From: Nitrospira sp.
Lineage (GTDB): Bacteria; Nitrospirota; Nitrospiria; Nitrospirales; Nitrospiraceae
Direction of reading: 5' to 3'
Assembly: GCA_016873515.1 (NCBI GenBank)
Contig: VGXB01000012.1
Location: forward strand, 1 to 50,314
Length of the DNA stretch: 50,314 bases
In this document: in pieces, positions 15,004 to 24,351 of the stretch
How positions within the stretch are numbered: position 1 is the stretch's first letter
How the letters are laid out: the number at the start of each line of letters is the position of its first letter
Program-made: the position numbers and the translations under genes
Notes under the pieces: generated by a model
What the model saw: only the letters and a program-made list of their open reading frames with translations
Told to the model about the DNA's origin: nothing
Database searches by the model: none

Positions 15004-16140
15004 CTAATATAATTCTTGGGCGACCGAGTCCGCATATCGTCTGCCTTGTGCCGTCAAGCGAATATAGTCACCGTTGCATTCGATCATTCCGTGGCGACTG
15101 AGCTGGACAAGAATCTGGTGCTGCGGCATGTCGGGGCGAAGAAGATGCCGGGGTACTCCTTCCATCCGGCGAAGGCCAAACACCAGCGCGTCCCGCTGCT
15201 GCTCGGCATCCGAGAGGGCAATGCGCTCCACGATCGGCAAGCGACCTATGTTCAGACTCTCCGTATAGGCCGTGAGATTGGGGACCGTTCCGAAACGGAT
15301 GCCGTTGACATATGATTGGGAACTGGGACCGAGTCCGAGATAGTCGCCACCGGTCCAATAGAGCAGATTATGGCTGCAGGGGAAACCTGGCTTAGCATAG
15401 TTTGAAATCTCATATTGATCGAACCCTGATTCCTTCAACAGGCTCTCCGCTGCTGATTCCATGTCGACCTGAAGTGTCTCGTCAATCCTGGGAACCACAT
15501 TCCTGGCAATATTCTCAGCCAGTGTTGTGCCGTCTTCAATGGTCAAGGCGTAACAGGACACGTGTGTCGGTTCGAGGGCAAGCAGGGAGTGCACAGTCTC
15601 AGTCCACGAAGCAAGCGATTGACCGGGCAGCCCATACATCAGATCCAGATTGATATTGGTGAAGCCGGCGGCACGTGCGGCTTCGACGGCGCTCCCCGCA
15701 TCCTGAACTCGTCCGGGTCGGCCGATTCGGGTGAAGTCATGCTCGTCCATGGATTCGGCACCGAAGCTGATGCGATTGAATCCGGCATCGGCCAAGATGT
15801 GCAAGTCCCTGCGGCTTACGGTGGACGGATGGGCTTCCACCGTAATCTCCACGGATGATTCCGTCGACCAGGCTTGTTGGATTAATTGTAACAGCGAAAC
15901 CAGTTGCATGGCTGGGAGGGCAGTCGGTGTTCCGCCACCGAAATAGATGCTGCGCAATGCGCGGTGCCCCACCAACCCATCCTGCCGATAGAGAAGGATT
16001 TCTTGCGCAAGCGCCGCACAGAAGGAGCGCATCCGCTCGGGTCTGGCAACTTCGAGATAGAACGCGCAAAAGTGACAGCGTTGTTTGCAGAACGGAATAT
16101 GGACGTAGAGACCGATGTCGCGGTGCAGCTTCGTGGCCAT
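15004..16140 (-). CDS. hemW: Radical SAM protein HemW-like (heme chaperone)
   Basis: A 378-residue radical SAM protein of the HemN/HemW group. The iron-sulfur motif is HIPFCKQRCHFC (CxxxCxxC), followed by IYFGGGTPTALP and, later, INLDLMYGLPGQS and DQYEISNYAKPGFPCSHN. The length and the single CxxxCxxC, without the extra N-terminal cysteine of HemN, match HemW, which binds heme and helps insert it into respiratory proteins, rather than coproporphyrinogen dehydrogenase. It starts two bases after the stop of the small gene at 16143-16409, so the two are cotranscribed. Confidence 0.88.
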   Translation of the reverse strand: MATKLHRDIGLYVHIPFCKQRCHFCAFYLEVARPERMRSFCAALAQEILLYRQDGLVGHRALRSIYFGGGTPTALPAMQLVSLLQLIQQAWSTESSVEITVEAHPSTVSRRDLHILADAGFNRISFGAESMDEHDFTRIGRPGRVQDAGSAVEAARAAGFTNINLDLMYGLPGQSLASWTETVHSLLALEPTHVSCYALTIEDGTTLAENIARNVVPRIDETLQVDMESAAESLLKESGFDQYEISNYAKPGFPCSHNLLYWTGGDYLGLGPSSQSYVNGIRFGTVPNLTAYTESLNIGRLPIVERIALSDAEQQRDALVFGLRRMEGVPRHLLRPDMPQHQILVQLSRHGMIECNGDYIRLTAQGRRYADSVAQELY

Positions 16141-16142
16141 GG

Positions 16143-16409
16143 TTAGATGGAGTAGGACTGGGATGTTGAAAAGTTTCGTTCCAAGATGACTTCGATTTCA
16201 TCTTCAGGCGATTTGCCGCGATTGCGCGTGTGCACGGTCCAGTGCGGCGCCTTTCTCAGCGACTCGAAGACGACTTTGATCAGTTCTGGTTTCATGCGGG
16301 CTTCCCAGGCGTGCAGCCAGGCATGGTGGTCGTCCTCGCCCTCGTAATCGTCCGGGAATCGCGCCTCCAGGCTGAAGCGCAGGGTGAAGGTTTTGTCTTC
16401 TTGATACAT
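16143..16409 (-). CDS. Hypothetical protein (88 aa) upstream of hemW
   Basis: The start at 16409 (MYQEDKTFTL) is chosen for GAGAGGAC just upstream; a longer frame would add 11 residues from the divergent promoter region. The protein is soluble and alternates beta (FTLRFSLEARF) and helix (HAWLHAWEARMKPELIKVVF), ending with a strand and a polar tail. No family was recognised. Tight coupling to hemW hints at a shared role or only at shared expression. Confidence 0.7.
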   Translation of the reverse strand: MYQEDKTFTLRFSLEARFPDDYEGEDDHHAWLHAWEARMKPELIKVVFESLRKAPHWTVHTRNRGKSPEDEIEVILERNFSTSQSYSI

Positions 16410-16422
16410 AGAAGTCCTCTCG

Positions 16423-16451
16423 TTGCGATCCGGCGGGCGCAACTTTATAAT
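16423..16451 (+). promoter_or_regulatory. Sigma70 promoter for the FmdB-like/FAD dehydrogenase unit
   Basis: TTGCGA (16423-16428), a 17-base spacer and a perfect TATAAT (16446-16451), ahead of AAGGAG and the ATG at 16476. It is divergent from and overlaps the leader of the 16409 gene. Confidence 0.65.
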
Positions 16452-16475
16452 GAGCCGTCACCAAGGAGTCTTACC

Positions 16476-16700
16476 ATGCCTATCTTCGAATATGTCGGTC
16501 GGGAATGCAATCATCGTTTCGAGTTGTTGGTCCAGGGATCGGGGGAAGCGGCCTGCCCCCAGTATCATACCACCAAGCTCGACAAGCAGTTCTCCGCTTG
16601 TGGCGTCGGGGCGATAGCCCGTTGGGCGTCGGCTAGCGGTCCTGGGGCCTGCGGCAGTTGCGGAGACCCTCGTGGCCCAGGTTTCTGCTCGATGAACTAA
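16476..16700 (+). CDS. FmdB-family zinc-ribbon protein with missing cysteines
   Basis: A 74-residue protein with the FmdB layout: MPIFEYVGRECNHRFELLVQ, ACPQYHTTKLDKQFSAC, and the tail CGSCGDPRGPG. AAGGAG precedes the start. FmdB-type ribbons normally have two CxxC pairs; here the first reads G-R-E-C and the second C-P-Q-Y, so one cysteine of each pair is lost and zinc binding is doubtful. The tail cysteines (CGSC) remain. It may be an allele in decay or a variant ribbon. It leads the plus-strand unit with the 109-residue hypothetical and the FAD/Fe-S enzyme. Confidence 0.8.
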   Translation: MPIFEYVGRECNHRFELLVQGSGEAACPQYHTTKLDKQFSACGVGAIARWASASGPGACGSCGDPRGPGFCSMN

Positions 16701-16707
16701 TCGGCGC

Positions 16708-17037
16708 ATGGGGACGTTAGACGAACAGGCTCTGTCCCGCGCAATCGTGGCCATCTCTCACGCTGATCCTCTGATCAAGCTGCTGCAGCAGGTCCGGCTC
16801 GGTCGAATGAAACCTACTGACGCGGGTTTGCGAGCAATCACGGAGTCCTGGCTGGACGCCTATGAAAAGGCGCTAGCCACAGATGGTCTCACCCGATCCT
16901 GTCTCCGGCGGCTCGATCCCACACCTCGGCTTGCCGTTCTGATCGATGCCGGAGTACTGACCAACGACCATCCCGGAGTGACGGCACTCATGACAGGCTA
17001 TGAGCGGGCTGTTGTCCATGCCCCAGCGCAGCTATGA
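16708..17037 (+). CDS. Hypothetical helical protein (109 aa)
   Basis: A mostly alpha-helical protein (SRAIVAISHADPLIKLLQQV, TDAGLRAITESWLDAYEKAL, HPGVTALMTGYERAVVHAP) with no signal peptide. It overlaps the FAD/Fe-S dehydrogenase start by ATGA, so it is translationally coupled and may serve that enzyme, for example as a small partner or maturation factor. No family was recognised. Confidence 0.65.
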   Translation: MGTLDEQALSRAIVAISHADPLIKLLQQVRLGRMKPTDAGLRAITESWLDAYEKALATDGLTRSCLRRLDPTPRLAVLIDAGVLTNDHPGVTALMTGYERAVVHAPAQL

Positions 17038-19877
17038 CTGCCCCAGCACTGATTATCCCCGAACGATCCCGCGCCGTTGCTGCCGACCTTCGAGCCAAGC
17101 TCGGCTCAGATAGGGTGAAGGACGATCCCCCAACCCTCACGGCCTATGCGGTCGATGCCAGTATTTATCGCATGAAGCCGAAGGCTGTTGTGCTCGCCGA
17201 ATCGGAAGAAGACATTGTGACCACTGTCCGGTATGCTGCGGCCAATGGTATCCCACTAACGCCGCGAGCTGCCGGTACGAATCTCACTGGTTCTGCCATT
17301 GGATCTGGAATCATATTGGACATCTCGCGGTTAAACCGAATCCTTAAAGTAAATCATGAAGAACGTTGGGCTCGTGTACAACCGGGGATTGTCCTTGCCG
17401 AATTGAACAAACAGCTAGCCCGCGATGGTCTGCTCTTCGGTCCAGATCCGTCCAGCGGCGAGATGTGTAAGCTCGGTGGCATGCTGGCAAACAACTCGTC
17501 TGGACCTCATACGTTGCGCTATGGTGCGGTTAAAGACAACGTGCTCAGCCTCCGCGCCTGTTTGGTATCTGGAACTTGGCTGGACGCACAACTCTACAGA
17601 GTGAATGATCCGGCCTTCGAGCGAGTGCTGACAGCCATTCCGGTACTGCGGAAGATCTTCGTGCTGGTGCAGGCACATGCGGATATGATTCGCGCGAAGA
17701 AGCCGACTGTCAGTAAGAACAGTTGTGGCTACAATCTCTTTAGTTTGGCCGATGGCCTGGCGGACGGACTGTTCAATCTACCCAAATTGTTCGTTGGCAG
17801 TGAGGGAACGCTGGGGGTTATCAGCGAGGCAACCGTGAAGCTTGTCGACAAGCCGAAGGCGACATTGACCGCGTTGATTCATTTTCGCCACCTTCAAGAG
17901 GTGGGCGAGGCGGTGCCGCGATTGCTTGAATTAGAACCGAGCGCCTTGGAGATCATGGATGCTAATACGCTTGACCTGATCGGGCGCGCGAAGCATGGTG
18001 TGCCCGTCGACGCAGCGGCGACATTACTGATCGAATTGGATGCGGATTCTTTTGATGTCGATCTGCGCAAACAGGCCGAGAGAATGGCGGCTGTCTGCTG
18101 CCCATTTAGGTTGGCCTCGGAGTTGACCCTGGCGTTCGATGTGGATCGGCGGGAACAACTCTGGAAAGCGCGGAAAGCTCTGTACCCTACGCTGTATCGG
18201 TATGATCCTCGAAAGAAACCGATCAACTTTGTGGACGATGTCGTCGTTCGCGCCGAACGCATCAGCGAGCTGATTCATTATCTGGAAACATTTTTCAAGG
18301 AACAGCAGGTGCCGGTGGCGATCTTCGGCCATATCGGGAATGGAAATGCTCATATTGTTCCGCTCTTAGATGTCAATGACTGCAGCGATTTCAGTAAAAT
18401 GGTTCAAGGCTATCATGAGATTCATTCAGCCGTGCTGGATCGTTTTGGCGGATCCATTTGCGGAGAACATGGTGACGGCCGAATCAGAGCTGAATATGTG
18501 AGGAAAATGTTTGGTGAGGACTTGTACGGTCTCTTTGTGCAAGTGAAGCAAGCCTTCGATCCCGGCAACATTCTCAATCCGGGAATCAAGATCAGCGATC
18601 GGCCGTTTACCGACCACATCGACTACACCAGACTGTCGAAATCGTGCGCGACCTGCGCGAAATGCAACGCGGTCTGTCCAGTCTACGATGTCTTCCAATC
18701 CGAGGATATGAGTTCGCGCGGCTGGTTTGAGATCGTGACGGCAAATGATTACAGCTATTTAAACTCGAAACGTGTGGTGGAAGCCTGCCTAAATTGCAAA
18801 TCCTGCCGGACGGTCTGTCCAGCCGGTGTGGACGTGTCTGATCTCATTTTGAAAAAACGCGCGGAACATCCCAATCGGCTGGCGGGCTGGATTTTCCGAT
18901 TCCAAGCAGGCGGAGCTCGATTCGATGTGCTGCTCCGCTGGTTGGGGAAAACGCAACCGCTGTGGGATCGTCCATTCGTGCGCCGGCTCATTGAATGGGT
19001 GACGAAGCCGATTATGCGGTGGCTAGCTCCTACAGCGCGATTGCCCCACGAGCTGGTTTTACCACGATTCGCGACCAAACAGCTGAGAGAACGCCATGCG
19101 GACCTGATTCCAGCCGAGTCGGACGCACTCCAATCGAAAGACATTGCCTATTTCCATGGGTGCGCGGCAAACTATCTCGACGACGGAGTCGGTGATGCGG
19201 TGATCGGCGTTCTGCGAAAACATGGTGTGGAACCGGCTCTGCCACCGCAACGATGTTCCGGGACGCCGATTCAAACCTATGGGCACATGGAGCTCGTGCG
19301 CGAGGGAGCGCGGTTCAATCTCAACTCGTTGGCGCGATATGACACCGTCGTAACTGGTTGTGCCTCCTGTACCCTGATGCTCAAGGACTACCCGGCGCTG
19401 TTTGCGGACGGCGAAGCGCGCCGCCAGGCGGAACAGCTGGCGAAGAAGGTCGTGCATATCACGGAGTTCGTCGCACGTGCTCCGCGGATTCCGCCCATGG
19501 CGCAATCAATTGACGGGACGAAGCGGGTGACCTACCATTCCTCCTGTCACCTGCGGGCCGCCGGTGTAACCAGGGAACCACAGAAGCTCTTGGCCTTGTT
19601 GCCAGGCGTCAATTTTACCGAGATGGCCGACGCCGATCGCTGCGCGGGCGGTGCCGGAACATTTATCGTCAAGGATTACGACACGTCGCAGCACATCTTC
19701 GCGCGCAAGGTCCGGGCGATTGAACAGGCTGGCGCGGATGTCGTGGCGACAAGTTGTCCCGCGTGCATGATCCGCTTGAACAATGGGTTGCCAGAAAAAA
19801 TCGAAGTGAAACATGTCGCGCAGATGCTGCATGAAGCCTATGAAGCAGGGGAGAAGAACAGGCCTCGTGAAGCGTGA
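17034..19877 (+). CDS. FAD-linked oxidase / Fe-S (CCG) fusion, D-2-hydroxyacid dehydrogenase type (YdiJ-like)
   Basis: A 947-residue multidomain enzyme. About residues 20-240 form an FAD_binding_4 domain (PRAAGTNLTGSAIG, LGGMLANNSSGPHTLRYG, VGSEGTLGVISEA). About 270-520 form the FAD-oxidase C domain (IFGHIGNGNAH, ICGEHGDGRIRAEYV). Two 4Fe-4S motifs follow: CATCAKCNAVCP near 537 and CLNCKSCRTVCP near 584. A CCG-type heterodisulfide-reductase-like region fills the rest (RCSGTP, CAGGAG, SCPACMI). The layout matches YdiJ and relatives that oxidise D-lactate or D-2-hydroxyglutarate and pass electrons to quinone. The first CCG reads R-C-S-G, a common variant. Substrate is not determinable. Confidence 0.88.
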   Translation: MTAPALIIPERSRAVAADLRAKLGSDRVKDDPPTLTAYAVDASIYRMKPKAVVLAESEEDIVTTVRYAAANGIPLTPRAAGTNLTGSAIGSGIILDISRLNRILKVNHEERWARVQPGIVLAELNKQLARDGLLFGPDPSSGEMCKLGGMLANNSSGPHTLRYGAVKDNVLSLRACLVSGTWLDAQLYRVNDPAFERVLTAIPVLRKIFVLVQAHADMIRAKKPTVSKNSCGYNLFSLADGLADGLFNLPKLFVGSEGTLGVISEATVKLVDKPKATLTALIHFRHLQEVGEAVPRLLELEPSALEIMDANTLDLIGRAKHGVPVDAAATLLIELDADSFDVDLRKQAERMAAVCCPFRLASELTLAFDVDRREQLWKARKALYPTLYRYDPRKKPINFVDDVVVRAERISELIHYLETFFKEQQVPVAIFGHIGNGNAHIVPLLDVNDCSDFSKMVQGYHEIHSAVLDRFGGSICGEHGDGRIRAEYVRKMFGEDLYGLFVQVKQAFDPGNILNPGIKISDRPFTDHIDYTRLSKSCATCAKCNAVCPVYDVFQSEDMSSRGWFEIVTANDYSYLNSKRVVEACLNCKSCRTVCPAGVDVSDLILKKRAEHPNRLAGWIFRFQAGGARFDVLLRWLGKTQPLWDRPFVRRLIEWVTKPIMRWLAPTARLPHELVLPRFATKQLRERHADLIPAESDALQSKDIAYFHGCAANYLDDGVGDAVIGVLRKHGVEPALPPQRCSGTPIQTYGHMELVREGARFNLNSLARYDTVVTGCASCTLMLKDYPALFADGEARRQAEQLAKKVVHITEFVARAPRIPPMAQSIDGTKRVTYHSSCHLRAAGVTREPQKLLALLPGVNFTEMADADRCAGGAGTFIVKDYDTSQHIFARKVRAIEQAGADVVATSCPACMIRLNNGLPEKIEVKHVAQMLHEAYEAGEKNRPREA

Positions 19878-19994
19878 AGCCCGCTTCGCCGGCTTAGCGA
19901 GGCTCTCGGATTCGTCACAAGGCGAGCGAGCGTATCTCATGAAGTAGTACGCAAACAGTGAGATGCGCACGACGAAATACGAGGAATGAGTCTG

Positions 19995-20273
19995 ATGGTG
20001 ACGGTGCTGGTGCTGGGCAACATCTTGCGCGATGCGGTGGGGGGCAGCAAAATCGACGTCGAGGTGTCTGGTTCTACGACGGTGAAGAAGTTGGTCGAGA
20101 CGAACCAGGTGGAACTCGGGGCGCTGCTGCCGTTCATCGCTGGACGTGAAACCTTGATCACGATCAATAAGCGGATTGGATCGGACGATTCGACGGTGCG
20201 CGATGGCGACACCGTGAAGTTTGTCTATCAATCTCGGGCCTCCTATGACGGTACTCGCGACATTCCGGTGTAA
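19995..20273 (+). CDS. MoaD/ThiS-like beta-grasp protein without a C-terminal diglycine
   Basis: A 92-residue beta-grasp protein (MVTVLVLGNILRDAVGG, SGSTTVKKLVETN, INKRIGSDDSTVRDGDTVKF) that ends SYDGTRDIPV rather than GG. Without a terminal diglycine it cannot be adenylated like a sulfur carrier, so it is more likely a structural or interaction domain. GAGG precedes the ATG at 19995; another ATG lies three codons upstream at 19986. It follows the FAD/Fe-S enzyme by about 110 bases and is two bases ahead of a membrane protein gene. Confidence 0.75.
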   Translation: MVTVLVLGNILRDAVGGSKIDVEVSGSTTVKKLVETNQVELGALLPFIAGRETLITINKRIGSDDSTVRDGDTVKFVYQSRASYDGTRDIPV

Positions 20274-20275
20274 CC

Positions 20276-21055
20276 GTGCCGCGCGATGATAACCAGAAAG
20301 CTCAGAAGGCTCGTACCGGAGCTCGGCGGCTCATCGAGCAGGCGCCGATCGCCTTCGCGGGCTTGGCGGTCACGACAGGGCTGGCCTATCTCGCCGGATC
20401 CTTTTACACGAGGGCGTATTTTGCCGAATTCGGCGCCTCATGGATCTTGGAAGAGGTTCCAGCGGCAATCTACTTCAGCCAAAGCTGGATTCCGCTGCTG
20501 CTGATTCTCTTTTTCGTCTATTTGGCCACGACGAATCTCGGGTTGATCGACAGTCCGAACCAACTGACGGCGAACACTAAATTCAAGATTTCAGTCGTCG
20601 TAGTCCAATATGGCTCGGGGCTCTTCAGTCTGCTCTTAGTAGTAATCCTGTTGCTGAGTTATGCTGGTGCCACGTTCGCTGCTATCGTGTTGTCGGTCAT
20701 TTCCGTGGTGGTCCTTCTCTGGTTGCTGGCGTCCGCGCTCGAACTGTGGGTGGTCCGTCTCATCACGGAAGACCTGCAGATGGATCTCACGATGGCCTCT
20801 ATCGCCTGTGTCCTGGTTGCCGTCGGCCTGTATGTCGTCCCGGCACAATTGGGGATGAATCGAGCACGAGCGGACAAACAAGCACCCGCCTCTTTACTCA
20901 CGGTGTATCTGCATGGGAACACCGAAAAGGAGTACAAGCTGCTGTTTGCAGCCGATGAGCGGCTGTATGTATTTCCGGCCCAGTACGAAGGAAATTATCC
21001 GTCCGTTGAAGGCACAACGGCAGCTAATGTGAGCTTCCTGCCGATTGAGAAGTAA
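20276..21055 (+). CDS. Multi-pass membrane protein, unknown (259 aa)
   Basis: A GTG start two bases after the MoaD-like stop. The product has about five hydrophobic spans in its first 190 residues (IAFAGLAVTTGLAYLAGSF, SWIPLLLILFFVYL, YGSGLFSLLLVVILLLSYAG, VLSVISVVVLLWLLA, MASIACVLVAVGLYV) and a soluble end of about 65 residues (LTVYLHGNTEKEYKLLF, PAQYEGNYPSVEG). A basic N terminus suggests a cytoplasmic start. No family was recognised. A transport or sensor role cannot be chosen from sequence. Confidence 0.75.
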   Translation: MPRDDNQKAQKARTGARRLIEQAPIAFAGLAVTTGLAYLAGSFYTRAYFAEFGASWILEEVPAAIYFSQSWIPLLLILFFVYLATTNLGLIDSPNQLTANTKFKISVVVVQYGSGLFSLLLVVILLLSYAGATFAAIVLSVISVVVLLWLLASALELWVVRLITEDLQMDLTMASIACVLVAVGLYVVPAQLGMNRARADKQAPASLLTVYLHGNTEKEYKLLFAADERLYVFPAQYEGNYPSVEGTTAANVSFLPIEK

Positions 21056-21067
21056 TCGGATTGGCGT

Positions 21068-23593
21068 TCAACGCCGTGGCCGTTTAGATTTCGCCGTGGG
21101 TGGTGCCGTGAGCGGATCGTCCGGCCAATGATGCGTGGGATAGCGGCCACGCAGTTCTTTGCGCACGGCGTGGTAAGATCCCATCCAAAATCCAGCCAGA
21201 TCTTGTGTGATCTGCACCGGGCGTTTTGCCGGCGAAAGCAGGTGCAGCAGCAGCGGAACCTTTCCTCCTGCGATGCGGGGCGTCACTTTACAACCGAACA
21301 TTTCTTGCAACCGCACGGCCAGTACTGGTTGATTGGCAGTGTCGTAATCGATGCGTATGTTCGATCCGCTCGGCACGGTGTAATGGGTTGGAGCGAGACG
21401 GTCCAGGTCGCGTCTCTGTTCCTGGGTCAAGAGTGATTGGAGGGGTTGCGTCAGATCTACCCGTTGGACGCGGTCAAGGGTGGTCATGCCATGCAGGTTG
21501 AACCCGAGCCATTTCTCGAGTGATCGGAGCAAGCCTGCATCCGACAGGTCTGGCCATGAGGCACCGAGGCCATCAATTCGTCTGAGAAATTGAACTCTCG
21601 CTCGCCACTGCCGCAGTTCTGTCGTCCAGGCAAGCGTGTCCAGACCGGCCCGGCGCACGCCATCCAAGAGCGCTGCGGTGAGCACCGCGAGATTTGGATC
21701 TGACAACGCCTCTTCAGACAACACTAATGAACCGAGCCGACGTTGTCGTGATGCGCGAACTGACGCAGCCTGTTCATCCCAGGCGACCGCTTCGATCGTG
21801 ACAATCTGGTCTCCGTACAGCTGCTCGATGTCTTCGCGCGAGATCGGGGTAGCCAGATCAATGCGTCCCCATTGAGATCCGGCATCCAGATCGGCGATGA
21901 CGAGATACGGTTCCGACGCCAAGGGGTCAGGCTGGATAAAGAGGGCTCCCCGGCCGTTCGTCAAAAGATAGCGCGCCTCGGTGCCCGGTTGACGTTGGGC
22001 GATCCGGTCGGGGTAGGCGAGTGCCAACAGTGGTCCAATCGCATCCAGGCTTGTCTTGCCCGTAGCTTGTGAGCGGTCAGGGGATCGAATCAGCTGCCGT
22101 TTCCACGCAGCAGCCGTATCCTTGACTCGCTGGAGTGTGCCACGGTCGATCGTCGATTCCATAACCTGGTGGCGTTCACCGCGCAATACGTCAAGTCTGG
22201 TCCTAACATCCGCGTGATGTGCGAACGATGGACCTCTAAGCAGGTCGCGTTCACCCAGCAGTGCGGCAAGATCGCAGGCTAACTCAGCGCACTGCATAGT
22301 AAGAGCTCGCACGAGCATATGGGAGAGACGTGGATGCAGCGGATACTCCGCCATCCGTTTGCCATGGGGGGTAATTCCGCCAGCAGATTCCAATGCTCCC
22401 AGACGAATCAACAAGTCTTTGGCCTGTGCCACCGATCCGGCAGGTGGCGCATTCAGCCACGACAATTCCGATGGATCGGCAGTTCCCCAATGTGCCAAGT
22501 CCAGTAGGAGCGGGGCAAGGTCTGTATGGAGAATCTCCGGTGGACGTCGGGGAGCGAGTCCAGCTTGTTCTGATTTCGTCCAGAGCCGATAACAGATGCC
22601 CGGCTCCAAACGGCCGGCTCGGCCCCGGCGCTGTTCGGCAGAATCTTGTGTGATTCGGATCGTCTCCAGCCGGGTGAGGCCGGAACGCGGATCAAATCGC
22701 GGCACGCGGAGGAGACCGGCGTCGATCACGATGCGAATGCCCTCAATCGTCAAGCTGGTTTCCGCAATCGACGTGGCCAACACCACCTTTCTCGTGCCGG
22801 GCCTGGCCGGAGTGATTGCGGCATCTTGTGTCTGTTGCGGCAAGTCGCCATGAAGTGGAGTAATGCGTATCTGCGGATCGAGGGCGGATTCTCGGAGAAA
22901 CCGTTCGACACGGCGGATTTCCGCCATGCCGGGTAGGAACACGAGCACGCTGCCTTGGTCATGGGTAAGCGCACGACGGATGGTGTGTGCGACAGCCATA
23001 TCGAGGCGATCGGTAAGGGGTTGATCCAGATAGCAGGTGTCGACAGGAAACATGCGGCTCTCGCACCGGAGTGTCGGGGCGGGGCGCAACAGTTCACCGA
23101 CTGGTCCACAATCCAACGTGGCCGACATCACCAGCAAACGGAGATCCGGACGGAACAATTTCTGAGTTTCAAGCGCAAGGGCTAAGCCGGCGTCGGCTTG
23201 CAGACTGCGCTCATGGAATTCGTCGAAGATCACTGCCGCGTAGCCAGCTAACTCTGGATCGTGTTGAAGCAGTCTCGTCAAGATGCCGTCCGTGACAACC
23301 TCGATTCGGGTCGCGGGCCCTACCTTTGTGTCCAGCCGCATTCGATACCCGACGGTGGCGCCGACTGACTCTTGAAGCGTGGCGGCCATACGGTGAGCAG
23401 CGGCGCGGGCCGCGAGTCGGCGAGGTTCGAGTATCAGGAGCTTCTTGCCTTGGAGCCATGGAGTGTCGAGCAAGGCCAGGGGGACGCGGGTGGTCTTTCC
23501 TGCCCCAGGTGGCGCGGTCAGTAGGGCATTGCGCCCGTTCAAAAGCGTGTCGCGCAACGCGGGCAACACATCTTCTATTGGCAGGTGGGACAT
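21068..23593 (-). CDS. hrpB: ATP-dependent helicase HrpB
   Basis: An 841-residue DExH helicase. Motif I is TAPPGAGKTTRVPLALL, motif II is DEFHERSL, motif III is SAT, and motif VI is RRGRAGRLEPGICYRLW. An HrpB C-terminal domain fills the end (PTHYTVPSGSNIRIDYD, RYPTHHWPDDP). HrpB is the DEAH-like RNA helicase family of bacteria; its physiological task is not settled. The start is placed at 23593 (MSHLPIEDVLPAL), the usual family opening; a start at 23611 adds six residues. Length is normal. Confidence 0.92.
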   Translation of the reverse strand: MSHLPIEDVLPALRDTLLNGRNALLTAPPGAGKTTRVPLALLDTPWLQGKKLLILEPRRLAARAAAHRMAATLQESVGATVGYRMRLDTKVGPATRIEVVTDGILTRLLQHDPELAGYAAVIFDEFHERSLQADAGLALALETQKLFRPDLRLLVMSATLDCGPVGELLRPAPTLRCESRMFPVDTCYLDQPLTDRLDMAVAHTIRRALTHDQGSVLVFLPGMAEIRRVERFLRESALDPQIRITPLHGDLPQQTQDAAITPARPGTRKVVLATSIAETSLTIEGIRIVIDAGLLRVPRFDPRSGLTRLETIRITQDSAEQRRGRAGRLEPGICYRLWTKSEQAGLAPRRPPEILHTDLAPLLLDLAHWGTADPSELSWLNAPPAGSVAQAKDLLIRLGALESAGGITPHGKRMAEYPLHPRLSHMLVRALTMQCAELACDLAALLGERDLLRGPSFAHHADVRTRLDVLRGERHQVMESTIDRGTLQRVKDTAAAWKRQLIRSPDRSQATGKTSLDAIGPLLALAYPDRIAQRQPGTEARYLLTNGRGALFIQPDPLASEPYLVIADLDAGSQWGRIDLATPISREDIEQLYGDQIVTIEAVAWDEQAASVRASRQRRLGSLVLSEEALSDPNLAVLTAALLDGVRRAGLDTLAWTTELRQWRARVQFLRRIDGLGASWPDLSDAGLLRSLEKWLGFNLHGMTTLDRVQRVDLTQPLQSLLTQEQRRDLDRLAPTHYTVPSGSNIRIDYDTANQPVLAVRLQEMFGCKVTPRIAGGKVPLLLHLLSPAKRPVQITQDLAGFWMGSYHAVRKELRGRYPTHHWPDDPLTAPPTAKSKRPRR

Positions 23594-23667
23594 GGTAGGG
23601 TTCACCATCATGGGAGGACTGTAACAGACTTGTAACTACAGCACCACGAAGAAGGAGCGCGACAGCG

Positions 23668-23859
23668 ATGTATCAATGGACGAAGGATAAACCGACGGGC
23701 CCTGGCTGGTACTGGTTTCGTGGGGAGGCCCATGAGGCTGATCCCTATATCATACAGGTGGACAAGGTCGGCCAATTTCAATGGCCGGATGGGGAGTTTC
23801 AGGAAGTGACACTGGCCAAAGGAGAGTGGGCCGGGCCAATCGAAGCGCCTGAAGAATAA
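23668..23859 (+). CDS. Small conserved-looking hypothetical protein (63 aa)
   Basis: A 63-residue tryptophan-rich protein (MYQWTKDKPTGPGWYWFRG, VGQFQWPDGEFQEV, GEWAGPIEAPEE) with GAAGGAG ten bases upstream. The repeated aromatic strands suggest a small beta-barrel or sheet. It is divergent from hrpB. No annotated function is recognised. Confidence 0.7.
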   Translation: MYQWTKDKPTGPGWYWFRGEAHEADPYIIQVDKVGQFQWPDGEFQEVTLAKGEWAGPIEAPEE

Positions 23860-24351
23860 CCTCGGCCGTCGTTCTCTAGGTGACGATCAAGAAGGAAGCG
23901 AGGAACGGCACGGCGAGGCTCCCGTGTGCCGGCAGCACAAGACGGGGTGTCACTGTGGCTGGACGTGCTGATCCAGTTGCATGTGTTGCAAGGAGTCCTG
24001 ATACTTGCCCCGCCAGCTTTTGGCTTGAACCTGTGCTTACGCAATTTGACTGGAGGGCATGTCCTGAGCCAGCCGATGTGATGAGAAAGTAGATACAGCC
24101 GGATTTTGCGACTTGCACGAAAGTTGGTGGTTGCTCGCGGCCAGAAATGGGATCGGTCAAGGACGTCACGGATGATCTCTTGTTTTCAGTGATGACTAGT
24201 CTGGCGCAAACTTATTGGACACATCCATATTTCTTTCTCGAGTCGCTCTGCCTTGCGAGATCATAATTAACATGATAGGTGACACACCCATTCCAAGCAG
24301 GTACATTTATTTCTGCAATGGGTCATGGTTTTGGTGCTGGAGGTGCGGTTT
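23860..24351. other. Intergenic, about 490 bases, no gene supported
   Basis: Frames of 70-97 residues exist here but none has a ribosome site or protein-like composition. An AT-rich patch near 24190-24290 may hold the promoter for the sensor gene at 24352, but no convincing -35/-10 pair was found. Confidence 0.5.

Noticed and set aside
23876-24169. A 97-residue minus-strand frame in the hrpB-sensor spacer
   Set aside because: It has no ribosome site, its composition is not protein-like and no family was recognised.
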